A stretch of 64,000 bases of DNA. It comes from Labia minor (lineage: Eukaryota > Arthropoda > Insecta > Dermaptera > Spongiphoridae). Below are positions 1 to 12,650 of this stretch, piece by piece. A program made the position numbers and the translations under genes. The first letter of the stretch is position 1, and each line of letters starts with the position of its first letter. The notes under the pieces were generated by a model. That model was not told the origin of the DNA and did not search any database. It was given only the letters and a program-made list of their open reading frames with translations. Location: assembly GCA_963082975.1 (NCBI GenBank), contig OY720344.1:65562546-65626545 (forward strand), written 5' to 3'.

Positions 1-111
1 GGTCTCTGTTTCATTGTTAAGCAATCCGAAAAAGTCTCTTCTTGATATTTATCGATATCGATGTTTAATTTGAAATTAAAAAGCTTATTTTGATCTGATA
101 CGTTTACCTTA

Positions 112-400
112 TTTGTTTGAAAGTTTTTTACATGATTAAAAATTGTATAAAACTGCTATATATACAATTTCAGCTTGATTGAAATATTTTTAATTAATTA
201 ATTTTTTAATACGTTGACTGGCAATCATCCGACAGCACGTGACGTGGTGCCATCAACAAAGTACCAAACACGCACTGATTTAATAAATATTATTTATTAA
301 TTTTAATTTATAATTTAATTAATTAAATTTAATTTAAATATAATATATGTTAATTAATCCAATTCAATTTTGCGAGACAGTCAAGTGGACATTCCAGATT
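112..400 (-). repeat. Family B repeat, truncated copy
   Basis: The stretch resembles the other family B copies (14082-14721, 46350-46815, 60126-60652) in reverse orientation. Shared landmarks are a run ending in ACAATTTCAGCTTGATTG near 160-180, the core with AGCACGTGACGTGGTGCCA near 233-252, the AT-rich block with ATAAATATTATTTATTAA, and the terminal TTTTGCGAGACAGTCAAGTG near 368-387. The part beyond about 110 that carries the microsatellite in other copies is missing. Confidence 0.75.
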
Positions 401-430
401 TTTGAAGATGTCAAAATAGTTCAAATTATG

Positions 431-453
431 TACTATACTATACTATACTATAT
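431..453. repeat. (TACTA)n microsatellite
   Basis: About four and a half copies of a TACTA pentamer, just after the family B copy. Confidence 0.8.
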
Positions 454-1039
454 TATAGTTATCGACTAGGACAGCTTCATTGGTCAATTTTTTTTTTGAA
501 TTTTAAAACCACATTACTATTTGTTAATAGAGTTATCTCAAATACTACGAAAATAGAAAAAATGGTTGTTACTTGCTAATCATTGGGTTAGTTCTTCAGG
601 TTTGGAAACAGGAAATATTCATAGAGAGTAAATATGGAGAATATGGATGAAATAGCAGTTTGTACCTCTAAGCTTAATAAGCAGATGTGTTGAATTTAAA
701 GTTGCTACACGAAAAATTCAAAAAGTCACTAATTTATAAAAGTGTTCTTATTTATCTTTAGCTCAATCTATGTGAAAAATTAATAAAATTATTTTTCTAA
801 ACATTTTATAATTTACACAAATTTATTTAAGTTTAAATTGTATTTCTAATGTTTGAAATTGTGTTTTCTAAATTAGAAGTTATATTAACTGATAATAGAA
901 ATAACAAAAAAGGATTTTTTTTCAAAATTTAAATAGTGATATTAAATTCGAAAAAAAGTCTGCTAGAATTTTTGTAACAAATTAAGTAATATAAAATATA
1001 ATTAAAGTTCAAATTATTTATAGGTATATGTACGCGCTT

Positions 1040-1137
1040 GTGTCGGGCAATAGCATTGCGCCAAAGGCTAATTGCCCGACAACAGCGCCACTTTAGCGCA
1101 GCCTTCTCAATCAGTGGTTTGATGATACTTTTTTCCA
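1040..1137 (+). repeat. Degenerate Tc1-like MITE, one end
   Basis: The right part (ACTTTTTTCCATCACTATAA near 1118-1137) resembles the right terminal repeat of the MITE at 61073-61187, and the interior (TTGCCCGACAACAGCGCC, then TTTAGCG) aligns with TTGTCTGATACAGTGCCGCC and TTAGCG there. The left terminal repeat is not recognisable. The interior also holds a hairpin, TGTCGGGCAAT paired with ATTGCCCGACA (1041-1082). Confidence 0.5.
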
Positions 1138-2102
1138 TCACTATAATTATGAAAAGTTTACACAAACACAGAAAGAGAAAGAGGCTGCGAGGAAAATAAA
1201 ATATATAAAAATGTTTTTGAACCCTGTTTGAGAAAATTTAAATGTTTCTAAAAACTTTGGGATCGACCTAATTAGGTAAAGATATAATATTTTTATCTTT
1301 CTTATAAATGATAAATAATAATTATTATAATTATCAATTATAATTAAAAAGATGAATTCATTTGAATTATTTCATCTTAGAAAATATAAATTCTACTTAA
1401 ATGCATTAATTATATCTGTGTTGCTTTTTATAAAATGAAAATAAAAATAACGGTTGACAAACTCAAATCTTTATAAAAAAGTTAAAGCAATTGTAACTGT
1501 CAATAACCATTCCATCACACTTACCCATACTCCAACCTTTGGAATCATTTCTTATTCTTTTCATTCCGTTTTAATTAAAAGCTTAGTCAAAAGAATGATT
1601 AGAGTTAAACCTCCCTTTGAAAGTAATTATAACGAACATGATAGAGTAGATGTCAAACCATCTTTTAAGCAATCGAGAATTATTTCTGATAATCATTTCA
1701 GTTAGATAGTACTAAAAAAAGAGCAAATCATAAAAAAATCAGTCATTTAGTAAAGAATGATAACCATCATTTTTTTTCTTTCCAAGTGATTTTAAAAAGT
1801 TCATATTCCTTATTATCAGAATAAATATTACATTAATTGAAGTATGGGAAATTATATAGATTATAAAAGATTACTAATCTACTAATTGTTTTTAATATAG
1901 GATAAAAGATCGTTTCCATAAATTTATGTGTTTAAGATTTTTATGATATTTAGTAAGAATATATATTCTAAAAATAATTATATGATTTATCTACAAAATA
2001 AATTTTCTATTTTTGATATTGTTAAAGATTAATGTCTTTTATAATTATCTACAAAGTGAAATTCATTGATGGCTATATTTTCAATTCGGAATAAAAATCA
2101 CC

Positions 2103-2114
2103 GGGGGGGGGGGG
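2103..2114. repeat. Poly-G tract
   Basis: Twelve consecutive G in a region that is otherwise nearly all A/T, next to a GC-richer patch (to about 2230). Confidence 0.9.
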
Positions 2115-2746
2115 TTGTAGTAAATATAAAATCACCACCTACAGGCGTTAAGTGTAATGTCTAAGTACTGCAGTTTTACAAAAATAACTAATTCCAGTTC
2201 ACAAAACCGATTGCAGGAACCACTTCTATATTAGAAATAGATCTTTTGGAACATTTTCGAAAAACTATAAATATAGTTTTTGAATTATAGTTGTGTTACT
2301 ATCAGTTGATTAATCATCAACCGGCACTTCAACCTTTAATCACTAAGAAATGAATCAATTTAATAATAATTTGTTTTAATTATGTCTCTAAGTTTATTAT
2401 TCATTATTTTCAAGAAGACCTTTGATAAATTTATCGCAAAAATAATTAAATTTGGTTGATATTTAAATACGTTTTAATATTTATGAACATTTATTTAGGT
2501 ACTAATTTTTATCGGCAAATGAAATCAAATGAAACTTTTATATTATTTTTTTATTAGTGTTTGCAAAAAATTTTTTATCACTTTTTATCTATAAATTTAA
2601 TTTATACTGAATTATTGTATTTACAAATTAGAGAGATTCAGGCTGCTTAATGAAAAACAGTAAAATTTTATCTAGGTTTTACTTTTTTTTAGTTTTCATT
2701 GGTGGCAAATAAAACATTTAAATGATAAGGATCTAATAAATTGTTT

Positions 2747-2787
2747 GTCTGACTGTGCCTCATCAAAGACGGCTCTAAGCTACTCTC
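2747..2787 (+). repeat. Short dispersed repeat (copy 1)
   Basis: TGTCTGACTGTGCCTCATC followed by AAAGACGGCTCTAAGCTACT is matched, with changes, at 10708-10744. The two copies are about 8 kb apart in the same orientation. The class is unknown. Confidence 0.5.
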
Positions 2788-4264
2788 TATGATCTTTCTC
2801 ATCAAAGACAATTTGAATGAAGTTTATGACATAAATGTAGTTGTTGCGTCTTTGGAAAGTCATAAATGATAATAATAAACTAATTAAAAATTAAAATAAA
2901 TTAATTTTATATTATTTATATCTTATGATTTTTAAAATATTTTTTCGATTTATTATTATTTGATATTTAATATATCATGAGAGTGTAGAATTGAATTTAT
3001 TATTCTTAAACCCCAATTGGAACTATTTATTTTATTTTTTCATATTTAATTCTTTTAAATATCAGGAAAAGATTATTATCATCTTTTTATTGATAGTTCT
3101 TATTTAAAATTAATAAAATTGACTAAATATATTTAATTTAAATTTAATTTTTATTTTATTTAATTCTATTTCATAAAAATTTGTTAAATTTTATTTTCAA
3201 AAAAATATGGGATAATAAAAAATTAAAATTATATATAAAAATATTAAATATATTTTCATAGAAATAAATGAGGGATTATCAGAACCCTAATTTACAAGTC
3301 AGCAATGAAGGAAATATTAAAGGTATTTAGAATTCAATTCAAGGTGGTTATTATTTTCTTGTAGTGGATTTTCAGAGATAATTCTATTTAAGTTGTCATT
3401 TTCAGTGTTGCATTTATCATTTAGTGTGATTCGAAAGGAACAAGTGTCACGCCAATATTAAGGGTGGTTAGATTGTATGAATTGAATACATAGTCTGATG
3501 ACTAATTTTAGGGGAATTAAGAAGGTTTTAATTAAATATATTAATTTCGATTTTCCAATAATGTATGACCTCTAAAAATAATATTTTATTTATATTTAAT
3601 GAGTTTCAGAGTCTTAAATTTATTATAGTATTATAGTATATTAGTTTATATTTAATAAATAAATATAAAATTGAGCTGATTTTCTAATAAAAATACCGAA
3701 ACTAAATATTTTATTAGAAAATAACATTCTGAAACACTAATTGCCTAACTACCAGGGAAAAAAATTAGATTGAAGAAAATTCTCTCTTTCTTTCTAAGAA
3801 AATATATGAATTCAATTTTATTTGATTATATCAAAAGTATTTATATTGTTTATTTAATTTTATGATCTCAGGGGTAAACGATAACTAAATACAATTTGAC
3901 TAATTATTAAAAAATTCAATAGTCTAACAAAAGTAGCATTCAAAGGACATTTGACATTTTATCTTGATTAGATAAAATCGCTGAATTCATTTACTTTTAA
4001 ACAAATTTAATAAAAAAACAATATTGAATAGAACATATCAAATATATTTTGTATTTATTACAAGGCAAAAAAAATTGTTTACTTTCTTTGAAAAATGATA
4101 TTTTTTAAAAAATGATTCGAGTTTTAGAAAGAATTTTTTTAGGCTTTGTTAACAAAAAAAACAGTCAAAATTATGAAAAACAAGACATTCTTCTTTTTTT
4201 AAAAATAAATTTATTGGCATCAAAATGAGACAGTATCATTTATACAAAAGAGATAGATAATATT

Positions 4265-4425
4265 TCAATTTATTCTTGCAGCCTTTTTGTAGCCATACGC
4301 TTTTCGAAATATTCTATTTACTCTTCGTTCATTCTAGCTTTATTGACTTGATCAAGGGTTGGTCATTCCATTGGAGAAATGCCTCCATTTAAAGATTCAC
4401 GCTCAATGGAATAAGTATCCACAAA
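4265..4425 (-). pseudogene. Possible decayed coding fragment
   Basis: On the minus strand one frame reads as ordinary protein for about 45 residues, including SIERESLNGGISPME, a stop, then PTLDQVNKARMNEE, a stop, and IEYFEKRMATKRLQE. The composition (charged, helix-like) differs from the AT-driven translations around it. Two in-frame stops and the lack of splice sites suggest a relic of a processed gene or transposon. I cannot name the parent. Confidence 0.35.
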
Positions 4426-5867
4426 GAATTGAGACAGCTCCCTTTTCAAATAGAACCATTAGAAATTTTCAATTATTAAGTTTATTATCAATTCCAAAGG
4501 GTTTATTTCTTTATGCATAGGAAGATCTCAACTCATTCTAAAATTGAAATTCAAAAAAATAAAATAATTATATAGACTGCAGAAAATTATAGCAAGTATA
4601 ATTTACTTTTAATATTTTAAAACAATTCGATTTTTATTTATTTTTCCGATTATAAATAATACTATAGAATAATTAAAAATATAAAAGAAATAATAATTTA
4701 GAATACAAGACTATCAAAATACATATTTTTTTCTCATTTTGAAGACATTACTTTGACTAATAGCTCTGTCAAATTTCATAAAAAAATTCATAAAAAATTT
4801 GTCTCAAAAACTTAATTATTTCATTGTTTAAAAAAAATTCATAAATAAATAAGTTGCATAAAATTGTATTTCAATAATGTTTTTTTAATCAAAATGTGTT
4901 GGGAAGAAGCATTTATTTCGTGAGTGGTTAAATTTTTTAAAGAAACTATAAAAGATTTGCACTAGGGCACAATCTATTTAATATAATTATTAATTAATTT
5001 TTTAATAATTTAATGAAAAAAAAAAACATTTCAATTTTAATGACATTTAATAAAATTGTTCTTTGCTATAGTGTATATGAGTTATTTTTTAAAATAATGA
5101 GGAGGGAGGGGGCAAATATAATAATTTCAATATTTCATTTTATTAAATACATAATTGGACACATTCAAATTATTAAGTTAAAAGTATAATACCATTATCT
5201 CTATTGAAATCAAGGCAAAATGTTATAAGGGATAATAATTCATTGGTAAGATGCATTATGCAATATATTACTATTATAATAAATAATATGTATTCATTAC
5301 AAAATTTCTAAGGTTTTTTTGTAAAAACAGAAAATAAATAAATATAAACTTACACAGAAACGAAATTGATAGGAAAAATTCAAGTTTCCATTAAATCGAT
5401 AGCCAAAAGCCTGTATGGCAATAACATTAAATATATCAGTTGTTTATTTTAGTTTATGGATTATCTGATGATAACCTCGAGCTAATATAATTATTAATAT
5501 CATTTATTTTCTTATAGAAGTATTTTTTTTTATTAAAAATTTGTCCACTTCCTATATCAGGTAATTGTCTTTAATCTTAAATACTATGAAAAATTTAAAA
5601 TTGAATTTGAAATTATCCGGATACTAAATTATATTTTGTTTCAAAAAAATGTCCTAAAAACAAAAATTAAATTGAAAGAAAATTATTGATATTAAGTACA
5701 TATACTATTAAGATATCCCTTTTGAAAAATAAGTAAGTGGATCAAAAAAGATTAGCTAGAAATATATATATACATTATTTATATATTTATTATATTAATT
5801 ACTATATTTATATACATATAAATTCTAATCAGATGGATATTTTCTATATTTTTGGATATTTTCTACT

Positions 5868-6165
5868 TTGCGGGTATTAAGGGATTTAATAATTTATATT
5901 GGAGTAAGAGAGCAGACGCATTGGGCTAATGCGTCTAAGTATTTTAGTTCAAAGGGGTTCTCATTGTATACTCGAATAAGAAAACACAAATGCACTCTGG
6001 TTAGCTGTTTGGATGTTATACGGAAGCTAATAGCGTTGCTGCGCGACCCGCAACCGTATCTTGGACCGATCGATGGCCCCAACCCTTGGCTCTCTCACTG
6101 TCCTATTCCCATCAGCGCCCACCTATGCCATTTCCCCATCACATCCGCATCCGCATCTTGCTCTT
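5868..6165. other. GC-richer island of unknown nature
   Basis: About 300 bp close to 50% GC stand out from surroundings near 20% GC. Frames of 109 codons on plus (opening with TTG) and 62 codons on minus cross it, but neither has recognisable domains or clear splice context. It could be a degraded mobile element, a regulatory block or an exon of an unidentified gene. Confidence 0.4.
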
Positions 6166-7894
6166 CAAATAATATACTAGCATACAATTCCTTATAAATT
6201 CCTTATAAATTACCAAATATTAACCATTCATAGATTTGTGTTTTGTTTTAACTGATTAACTTAATTAAATTAAAATCAAATAATTCAATCGTTAATACAA
6301 AATAATTAAAATTAAATTTACTTGATTTGATCTAAAATTTATTTTACCAATCCAATTTTTTTTATGAAAAAAATATTTTAATTATTTTTCATCATCAAAT
6401 AATAAAAATAATAAAAAAATGCTTGTATGGTGTAGATTGGTAAAAATTATGAAGCATTTGATTAATTATTATATTCTTGAATCACTTAATTAGTTCTATA
6501 AACAAATAAAAAAATATTAAATGATTAATGAATCGTTAAACAAATTTAATAAATCCATTTTTGAATAAAAAAGGGGAGTGATATCTGTTGGGATATAGAT
6601 ATGCATCTTCGATTATCAGATGGTAATTTTTAAAACTATAGAAATTCATTGATTGGTTTTGGTATATCATTGCTGATTTTTTTTTAAGTTAAAGGTTATA
6701 TTATTTTAACCGAATGACGAGTTGTTTATTATCCATGTACTATATTTGTTCAATCATTTGAAATAAAAAAAAATTACACAAAATTTTACAGGCTTCAATA
6801 TTGATTAAAAAACAATCTGATCAAAATATGTATATTTAAGTATCTTTTACAAATGTAAAGCTTATCTTTCCAGTCGATTAGGTTTTAATTTAGAATAAAC
6901 TATATTCTTTTAAAATATAATAGGTGTGTCCTACCTTCTCTCTAAATACGGTTATGAAAATTATAAAAATTCAAATTGAAAAAACAAACTTTTTTTTAAA
7001 TATTTTATTCAGTTTGTTAAAAAATATATTTATAATGTTGATAATATTTTAATCCTTAAAATAATTTAAGTTATAATAAATAATAGTAATTAAAAAAGGA
7101 TTTAATTCAAATATAATTTTTATCATTTATTTAAAAGAATATAAACTCATAAAATAAGAAATAATATATATTAACTAACGGGACAAATTATACATGTTTA
7201 TGTGTTTATCTTATTAAAAATATTTTCAAATGTAGATATATATTCTAATGTTATATATGAACAATTTTTACATTAATATAAAAAGTAATATGTATAATAA
7301 TTATATAGAAATTCGATTTCAAAACAAAGTCAATATTAATAATATAATTATATAAATATATATCAATTTATTAATAGAACTATTTTTTATTTTTAGTGTA
7401 TTATATTTATATCTTAAAGTAAATTCATTATTTAAGAGCTAAAAGAATAATTTTATCATGGAGAATAGAATAGATCAATGAAGTCTTAAGACCTCGAGCT
7501 AATCAATCCACCAATGGCCTTTGCCCTTTTTTCTACTTGAAAAACTTTAATCCATGAATGAATTACATAGAAACAATAACTACAAAAATTAGAATGAATT
7601 ATTTCTTTCATTTAACCTTTATGAATATAGTTATCAAATAAATTAATATATCACAATATTATTTTTATGGAATATGATTATATAGTATTTAAATTTAAAC
7701 AAATAATATATAGGAGATATTGGTTCACCTTGAGATACTTTTTCAATCTTTTTTGCAAATTTTATTCTATTGATGTATTATTCTCAAAATTTTTTCCTAG
7801 AGCACCTTTCTACACATTATTAAACAACTTACAATCTCATATTTATTATAGAAAAATGTAAAAAAAATATTTAGTAGACTTGAATTTTGTCCCA

Positions 7895-7929
7895 AGGTGT
7901 ACTCTCTAATGGCTCACCTTGGGATAGTT
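7895..7929. other. Perfect 10-bp hairpin
   Basis: TCCCAAGGTG pairs exactly with CACCTTGGGA across a 14-15 nt loop. Related words (TCCCAAAGTG near 8247, TTCCAAGG near 8608) follow in the next 700 bp, so this may be part of an eroded inverted-repeat element. Confidence 0.4.
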
Positions 7930-8645
7930 AAAAGTAAATGTGAAATGTTAAATAAAATTTACTTTGAATTGTTTAATTAAGATGATTTCAAGTGACAAGG
8001 AATTACATTAAAATGATAAAATTTTTAAAAAGTAATATTTTCAAATTTTATTTACCAGGAAATCTTTGATTTTTTTGATATTCTTAATTTCTAATCCTTG
8101 CCATTATTAAGCCTAATAAGTTCCTAAAAGAAAAAAGAATAACTGCTGTTAATAAACAATGGATACCTAGATTAATAAAAAGATATTTTAAACAAAATAT
8201 ATTTTTGTAAAATAATAGTTAACTTTTATTCCATCTTGTATCCCAAAGTGAACCACTTCAACCTATTCCGAGGAATACCATACTCAAACTTTAAAATTTT
8301 AGAATTGTATGCTATTAGGCTTAACACTAGATCCATAATTAAGCATTAGTTATAAAGAAAATACTTTAAAAATTCATTATAGTTCCTTTTAATTCAAACT
8401 ATTTTTATTTAAAATTCACTATAGAACTTATCCAAATTTTATATGAAATTTACTAGGCAAAAATAAAAATTCTAATAAATTGTAACCTGCTTTTTTAATT
8501 GAATTAATATACATCTTACAATTTAATTGAGATAAATCCCTACAAAATCTAAGAGTTAATATAAAATTTAAGGCAAAAAATAAAGCAGTTCCGTGGTGCA
8601 CTGTGTTCCAAGGTTAGTTATTCTCCTCTATATATCATAAAGAAA

Positions 8646-9294
8646 TAAGTTGACCTGTGGCCAGGTCCGAACCGACCGACGATTTGAAGTAAATTAATTT
8701 CCAGCTACATAAACAATTTCAAATAATTTTAATATATCTATTAATGTAATAAAAAACAGATATGGATACATAAATAATAAATATAAACAGTTTTAATTTT
8801 ATTTTATTTATAATATATATGCAAGACCAGGCTGTGACGTCATGAATGGCTGGATTACGTCATATAATTTTAAATCAAGAAAAAACTAATAAATATGATT
8901 TTCCTGAGGATAAAACCAATACAAAGTGCATGATTCGTGGTGATATATAAAAAAATCTCCTCATGTGAAATTTGGTGTGAAAATAACCCTTCCCTTCCTA
9001 TCGTCGATCGCTAATACTACCACTTCCGGTTTCCGGATTTGCAACAAAAGTTGACCCATACATCCCACTGATGCATTAAGTAAATATACCAAATTTCATC
9101 AAAATCGGTTGAGCCGTTCAGGCTGTACACATCTATACGGACGGACAGACGGACAGACGGACGGACGGACAGACATCATGCTAAAAATACTTTTTTCTGT
9201 TAAGAAAATGCATGATTCGTGGAGATATGTAAAAATCTCCACATGTGAAATTTGGTGTGAAAACAATACCTCCCTTACTATCGTCGGTCGGTAA
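8646..9294 (+). repeat. Family A repeat, near full length
   Basis: The left end is TAAGTTGACCTGTGGCCAGG followed by CCGACCGACG; the right end is CTATCGTCGGTCGGTAA. Inside are a TGACGTCA site near 8835, a GGAC/GACA microsatellite near 9138-9174, and two copies of a module of about 90 bp (8928-9016 and 9208-9294) that starts TGCATGATTCGTGG and ends in a TATCGTCG word. The 61-codon frame at 9109-9294 is repeat sequence and not a gene. Confidence 0.9.
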
Positions 9295-10707
9295 TAATAT
9301 TTAATTTCATATGAATTGCAATTGTAAAGAAATTAAATAAAGAATAAAATCGTATGATATTTTATGATAATTTGTATTATAAATAAATATTTTATGTATT
9401 AAATCAAAAAGTAAATTTTAAATAAATGACTACAAATATCTTCTATTCAATTAAGATAAAATATCTATCCTAAATAATTTCCATAAAAAATATTAAATCC
9501 TCCTGGGGCGAAACTCAAAGTTCATTTAGATTTATTAAATAATTAATTTAAAAATATTATAAATGCGAATGTTGGCTCATAAATGCACATAGTTCCTAAC
9601 AGCCTTTACAATTAATTAATATCATTAGAATTTAGAATATTACATCTCGTAGGTTTGTAAAATTTAAACAAACTTTTTACAAAATAATATAAATAACTCA
9701 AGATTTGCCATGTGTTTTCAAATAATTAAAATAAAAACGGGAATAACAAGTTAAATCATTTATATAAAAAATTAAATTTATTTCTTTTTCTTATATTATT
9801 ATTATTATAAAGAATTAAATGAAAGGTACCGTATTTCATATAAATTAAAGACAAAAATGTATAGAAAAGCATGAATTTATTAGGTAATTTAATTTTGAAA
9901 ATTTATAATTGCATGTTCACTCTTAATTAGAATTATTAAATTAAGATGGGTCAAGTGGCGAGCATTGGGCAGGAGAGTTTAACAAAAAAAAAGCTGGCTG
10001 ATAAAAAAAAATGAGGAATGATAGAGAAAAGAGACATTTGAAACTGGCTCACTGATCAGTTTATAAATAGCCACTAAAAATTAAATAAATATGAAGTTCA
10101 AAATGACACATAGAGAGAGAATTTTAATAATATGAAGAATATAAAATTATAAAGTCTTGGAGAAATATATAATAATTTTTAAATTTTGTCAAATTTTCAC
10201 ATTTTGAAGTTCTCGGATTTGGTTTAGAAGTATATTCTCATTTGTTAATTAAATAGTATAATGTTTAATTAATTATTCTATGTTACGATCAGAATCAATA
10301 AATCGTGAATATGCTCATTTTATTTGTTTAACATATTATACTCATAAAATTTCATTTTATTATTTCTTGAAAATGTTTATATCGAAATAATGTTGTATTT
10401 TTTCTTTCGGTTTTTAAAAAACAAAAAATTAATGATATATATTATTAATAATCTTATGTTAATGATAAACATTGTCGAAAGTAAAGTTATTGATAACTAC
10501 TTATTTATTCATTCTATTTTATACAGTCATTTAGAAGTAAAAAGATAATTATTATTTTTAAAAATGCAAATTAGTTACTTTTTCAGATGCTCTTTATTTA
10601 GAATATAGTAATAACAATAAGGAACAAATTATTTATTATTTAAGTATATTAATAGTTTTCAATTAGATAATTGACACATTGTAATCGATCAGGATACAAT
10701 TTACTGA

Positions 10708-10744
10708 TTGTCTGGCTGTGCCCCGGCTAAGCTGGCTCTATGCT
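10708..10744 (+). repeat. Short dispersed repeat (copy 2)
   Basis: TTGTCTGGCTGTGCCCCGGC followed by TAAGCTGGCTCTATGCTACT is a diverged partner of 2747-2787. Confidence 0.5.
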
Positions 10745-11917
10745 ACTGTTTAAATATATTTTTTAACAAACAAATTGATTAACAAATTATGATGATAGAT
10801 AATTAATGGAATATTACTACCTTTGGACTCAAATAATATTAATAATATTCGATATTTTTTTTTAATTTATGCTTTTAAAAATTTCTCAATCTTGATTTAG
10901 TTTATTTTAATTATTATTGAGAAAATCACTTAGAGATAGAACTTTTGAATTTATTTTAACAATATAAGTAAAGTTAGTTTTGTTGCATAACCTTTAGGCG
11001 GACTATTTTACTTTTAATTTTTCATTAATTAAAAATTGATCTGTATTTGCTAAAAATTCAATTCTTAATTATAACAATACTTATGAAGGTATATGATTAT
11101 ATCATCAGGAAAATGTGCAAAATTTTAAGTGAATTAATAAGGAATGAGGAAATCATTTCTACAAATTAAATGAAACTTGTCAGTTAAATAAAAAAGGAAG
11201 GCCTGTCTTATAAAAACATTTAAATAAATTTTATTTTCCGATGAGAAATTTTTTCTTTTTTATTTTTTGAAAATTTAAAGTACTCTTATGTTTTGATCTA
11301 TAAATATTCTGTTAAACTAATATAAATAATCATATTCAACTAATAAATTAAATCAACATTAATTTATTTGAGTAAATATATGTCAAATTCATTAATTAAT
11401 ATAAAAATCTATTAATCAAATACAGCTCTATTTAATGATGAATAGAGAACAAAGAAATTGGATCATATGTTATATAATATTATCATTTAATCAATGATTT
11501 CATTATAATTATTTAAAAATAAAACAAATTCTATTACTTTAAATTAAAATTATTTTAAATAACCTTTTAAGATTATGACATGTGTAGATCAAGTATAATA
11601 AAAATATTATGTTCTAAAATAGTTAAAAAAAAGATTGATGATTTTTAAAATACTGATTCTGATTGAAAAAACAAAGACTATATAGATTTTTAAGTTCGAT
11701 GAAAAGAGGTCATATATCTAATGCGCTCCATTTAAACTATGATATTTTTTCAGTTAAATATTTTTAATAGTAATTAGTAATAAAAATCAATTTTTCTATA
11801 TTTAATTCTTATAAAAACTTAAGAAATAAATAATTATTTTATGAATTTTCATTCATTTAATAAAGAAATCTAATTGTATTCCTTGAGAATTTTTATAAAC
11901 TAAGTTTAATATGTAGT

Positions 11918-11923
<6 letters not shown>

Positions 11924-11977
<54 letters not shown>

Positions 11978-11990
11978 ATGTATGTGTGTT
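11924..11990. repeat. (TA)n then (TG)n microsatellite
   Basis: About 22 TA units pass into TG and TATG units. Confidence 0.95.
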
Positions 11991-12120
11991 TTGTTCTAAC
12001 TTATACTTATAAAAATTTTGTTCTGGAAAGTAATTAGATTATTGACATGACGTCAAAAAATGTAATAAAATAGTTATTTAAAGAAAAAGAGTTATTTCTT
12101 TTTTGATAAAGTCGCGTGAG

Positions 12121-12370
12121 GATATTTGACCGTTTAATTATATCCCCGGTGTAGTTTGATTTTTTCCCCCTTGGCCTTGTGCCTTGCAGAGCAATTCAAT
12201 GGCAATGTCCGATCGTGGCAGTCTAGAACAAAACAAGCAAAAGGCTTTATGTCCCGCTAGATGATTCCTAACGGGATGACTTGGACTCTCTCCTGCGTAC
12301 TGCATATGGAGGAGACTGTTTCGATGTGAGAAACCGCAGCCAGGTTGACCTAGATGAGTGGCCTTGTGCT
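12121..12370. other. GC-richer island left of the mariner relic
   Basis: About 250 bp with near-50% GC. One plus frame reads LRTAYGGDCFDVRNRSQVDL and on to PCAKTI, which looks like protein, but stops flank it and no family is recognised. It may be a fragment of a mobile element. A 65-codon frame starting at 12354 runs out into AT-rich sequence and is not convincing. Confidence 0.35.
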
Positions 12371-12650
12371 AAAACTATTCAAATCAGATCTTAAGGACAA
12401 CATTGCTTCGGTTAAGGGTCACACAACACAAACCAGAGAATTTAAGAATTTATTACAAATTCCTACTATTAATAGAAACTTGATTACCATTCTTTTTTTA
12501 CATAGAAATAACTTTTTCTCCCTTAATAATAAATTAATATTAAAAGGATAAAGATCAATACTAAAAAAAAATAATATTAAAAAAATTGTATATTTATATA
12601 ATTTTATACAGGGTCCACCATGTAACATTTTTTTTAAATGCAATAAAAAA

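Larger units (their letters stand above)
1140..8645. other. AT-rich intergenic DNA, no gene recognised
   Basis: Apart from the small items listed separately, this stretch is low-complexity A/T sequence. The short open frames in it (for example 1454-1705, which opens with TTG) have AT-driven composition, no domain and no splice structure I trust. Confidence 0.6.
9295..12608. other. AT-rich intergenic DNA, no gene recognised
   Basis: Low-complexity sequence with a short dispersed repeat, a TA microsatellite and one GC-richer island, each listed separately. Confidence 0.6.

Noticed and set aside
929..1165. 78-codon minus frame
   Set aside because: It crosses the MITE-like sequence and AT-rich DNA; no domain, and the composition is driven by base content.
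5868..6197. 109-codon plus frame over a GC-rich island
   Set aside because: It opens with TTG, lacks any recognised motif and has no splice support; kept only as an island of unknown nature.
9109..9294. 61-codon frame with DGQTDGRTD
   Set aside because: It is the translation of the GGAC/GACA tract of family A, repeated at other copies.
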